Assembly: GCA_030522415.1 (NCBI GenBank)
Contig: CM060112.1
Span: forward strand, 15,005,727-15,069,726
Reading direction: 5' to 3'
Origin: Channallabes apus
Taxonomy: Eukaryota; Chordata; Actinopteri; Siluriformes; Clariidae
DNA length: 64,000 nt
Shown here in pieces: positions 63,216 through 64,000 of this stretch (positions are counted from its first letter, which is position 1; each line of letters starts with the position of its first letter). The notes under the pieces were generated by a model that had not been told where the DNA came from, did not search any database, and saw only the letters and a program-made list of their open reading frames with translations. The position numbers and the translations under genes were made by a program.

Positions 63216-64000
63216 AGATATACAATATCTGATATGCATCATATGATATAAAGTATGTATATTGCATAATTGGTCAGCTTTCCATAAAAATTAAAATAAG
63301 CTATTATTTATAATATAGTGTTCATGGGTCTTAGCAATATTTGTTGTAATATGAAAGATGAAAGAAATATGAAAGAAATATATTATTTGAAAGTATTTAT
63401 ACTATTAATTATTAAATAAGTATTACACAGTTCTGACCTACATTTGGACCATATTTAGTTGAATATTGAACATGCATCAAAATTTAGACCTTACTATAAT
63501 TGCTTGTAATTACAATGCTGTTTCAGAGATGCTGTAGTAAACCATACTGTAAAACACTCTGTGCATCATTTGTTGTGCTTTGAAGACACGGGCAATACAT
63601 TGTTATACTCATTGTTCATTCATGTTATACTCATTTTGCTCTTTGAACTCATAAACCTCAATAAGGATCAGTAGATGCAACCTAGAGCACATACGGGATC
63701 TTACATTCTGTGAAAATGACAAAAGTCAAACAAATTAAGGGTGCATTATATTTTATATCATGTAATTTATTGCATTATGTGATTTAACTACATTGTGTTG
63801 AGGAAAACTTGTGAAAATTAGATTTTTCTTTAATGCTTGCCTTTCTTTAACTTATGAAAGCTATAAATCGTTGATGCGTGATACTGTACAAATTGAGAGA
63901 GAAAAGTATTGTTATATGTTTTACGGATTGATACATTGTTTAACTATGTAGCACGTACGAAGCTAACATACATTAAACTAGTGTATTTACACTGTTTAAC
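63216..64000. other. Downstream of mlph, no gene recognised
   Basis: AT-rich sequence. No further melanophilin exon could be recognised here. Confidence 0.4.

Noticed and set aside
1..64000. CRISPR array, bacterial operon or prophage
   Set aside because: No regularly spaced short repeats, no ribosome binding sites or operons; splicing and repeats are vertebrate.

Overview
The window is AT-rich vertebrate DNA from a ray-finned fish. It has spliced genes, vertebrate promoter and polyA signals, and a teleost-type repeat load (Tc1/mariner elements, tRNA-derived SINEs, hAT elements, L2/CR1- and RTE-type LINEs, a chromovirus and a DIRS element). The genus cannot be fixed from sequence alone; the repeat mix would suit an ostariophysan such as a catfish, but that is a guess.

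Two host genes are well supported, both on the + strand. At 21568-22626 lies an intronless 352-codon MuRF-type TRIM E3 ligase (trim63-like), with a TATA box about 120 bp upstream of its ATG and a polyA signal about 450 bp past its stop. From about 39.3 kb to 62.04 kb lies a spliced melanophilin gene (mlph, Slac2-a), the Rab27 effector that links melanosomes to myosin Va. I assembled 14 coding exons in one consistent frame (575 codons). One intron uses a GC-AG pair, and the last exon may continue past the window through an alternative donor. A CpG-rich segment at 34.67-35.0 kb with a strong minus-strand splice donor may be the promoter and first exon of an unidentified gene.

Most of the rest is mobile DNA. 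From 584 to 5783 is an almost intact Tf1/sushi-group Ty3/Gypsy chromovirus on the minus strand. It has 406-bp LTRs, a 5-bp target duplication, an uninterrupted 1162-codon pol with a chromodomain, a gag broken by one homopolymer frameshift, a GGGAAAC frameshift site with a downstream stem, and an 11-nt self-priming match overlapping the gag start. From 5.8 to 21 kb is intergenic DNA with SINEs, Tc1 remnants, a hAT element and a local duplication. From 23 to 39 kb are nested elements: a LINE inside a LINE, a palindromic MITE, and hAT and Tc1 copies. The mlph introns hold at least ten insertions, including a Tc1 transposase with an open 340-codon frame but a mutated catalytic Asp, a second Tc1 ending 43 bp before an exon, and a decayed DIRS element read antisense in intron 10.

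No CRISPR, bacterial operon or viral genome is present. The most interesting signals are the combined self-priming and frameshifting signals of the chromovirus, the four-copy Tc1 family with complementary defects, and the transposon-packed melanophilin gene.
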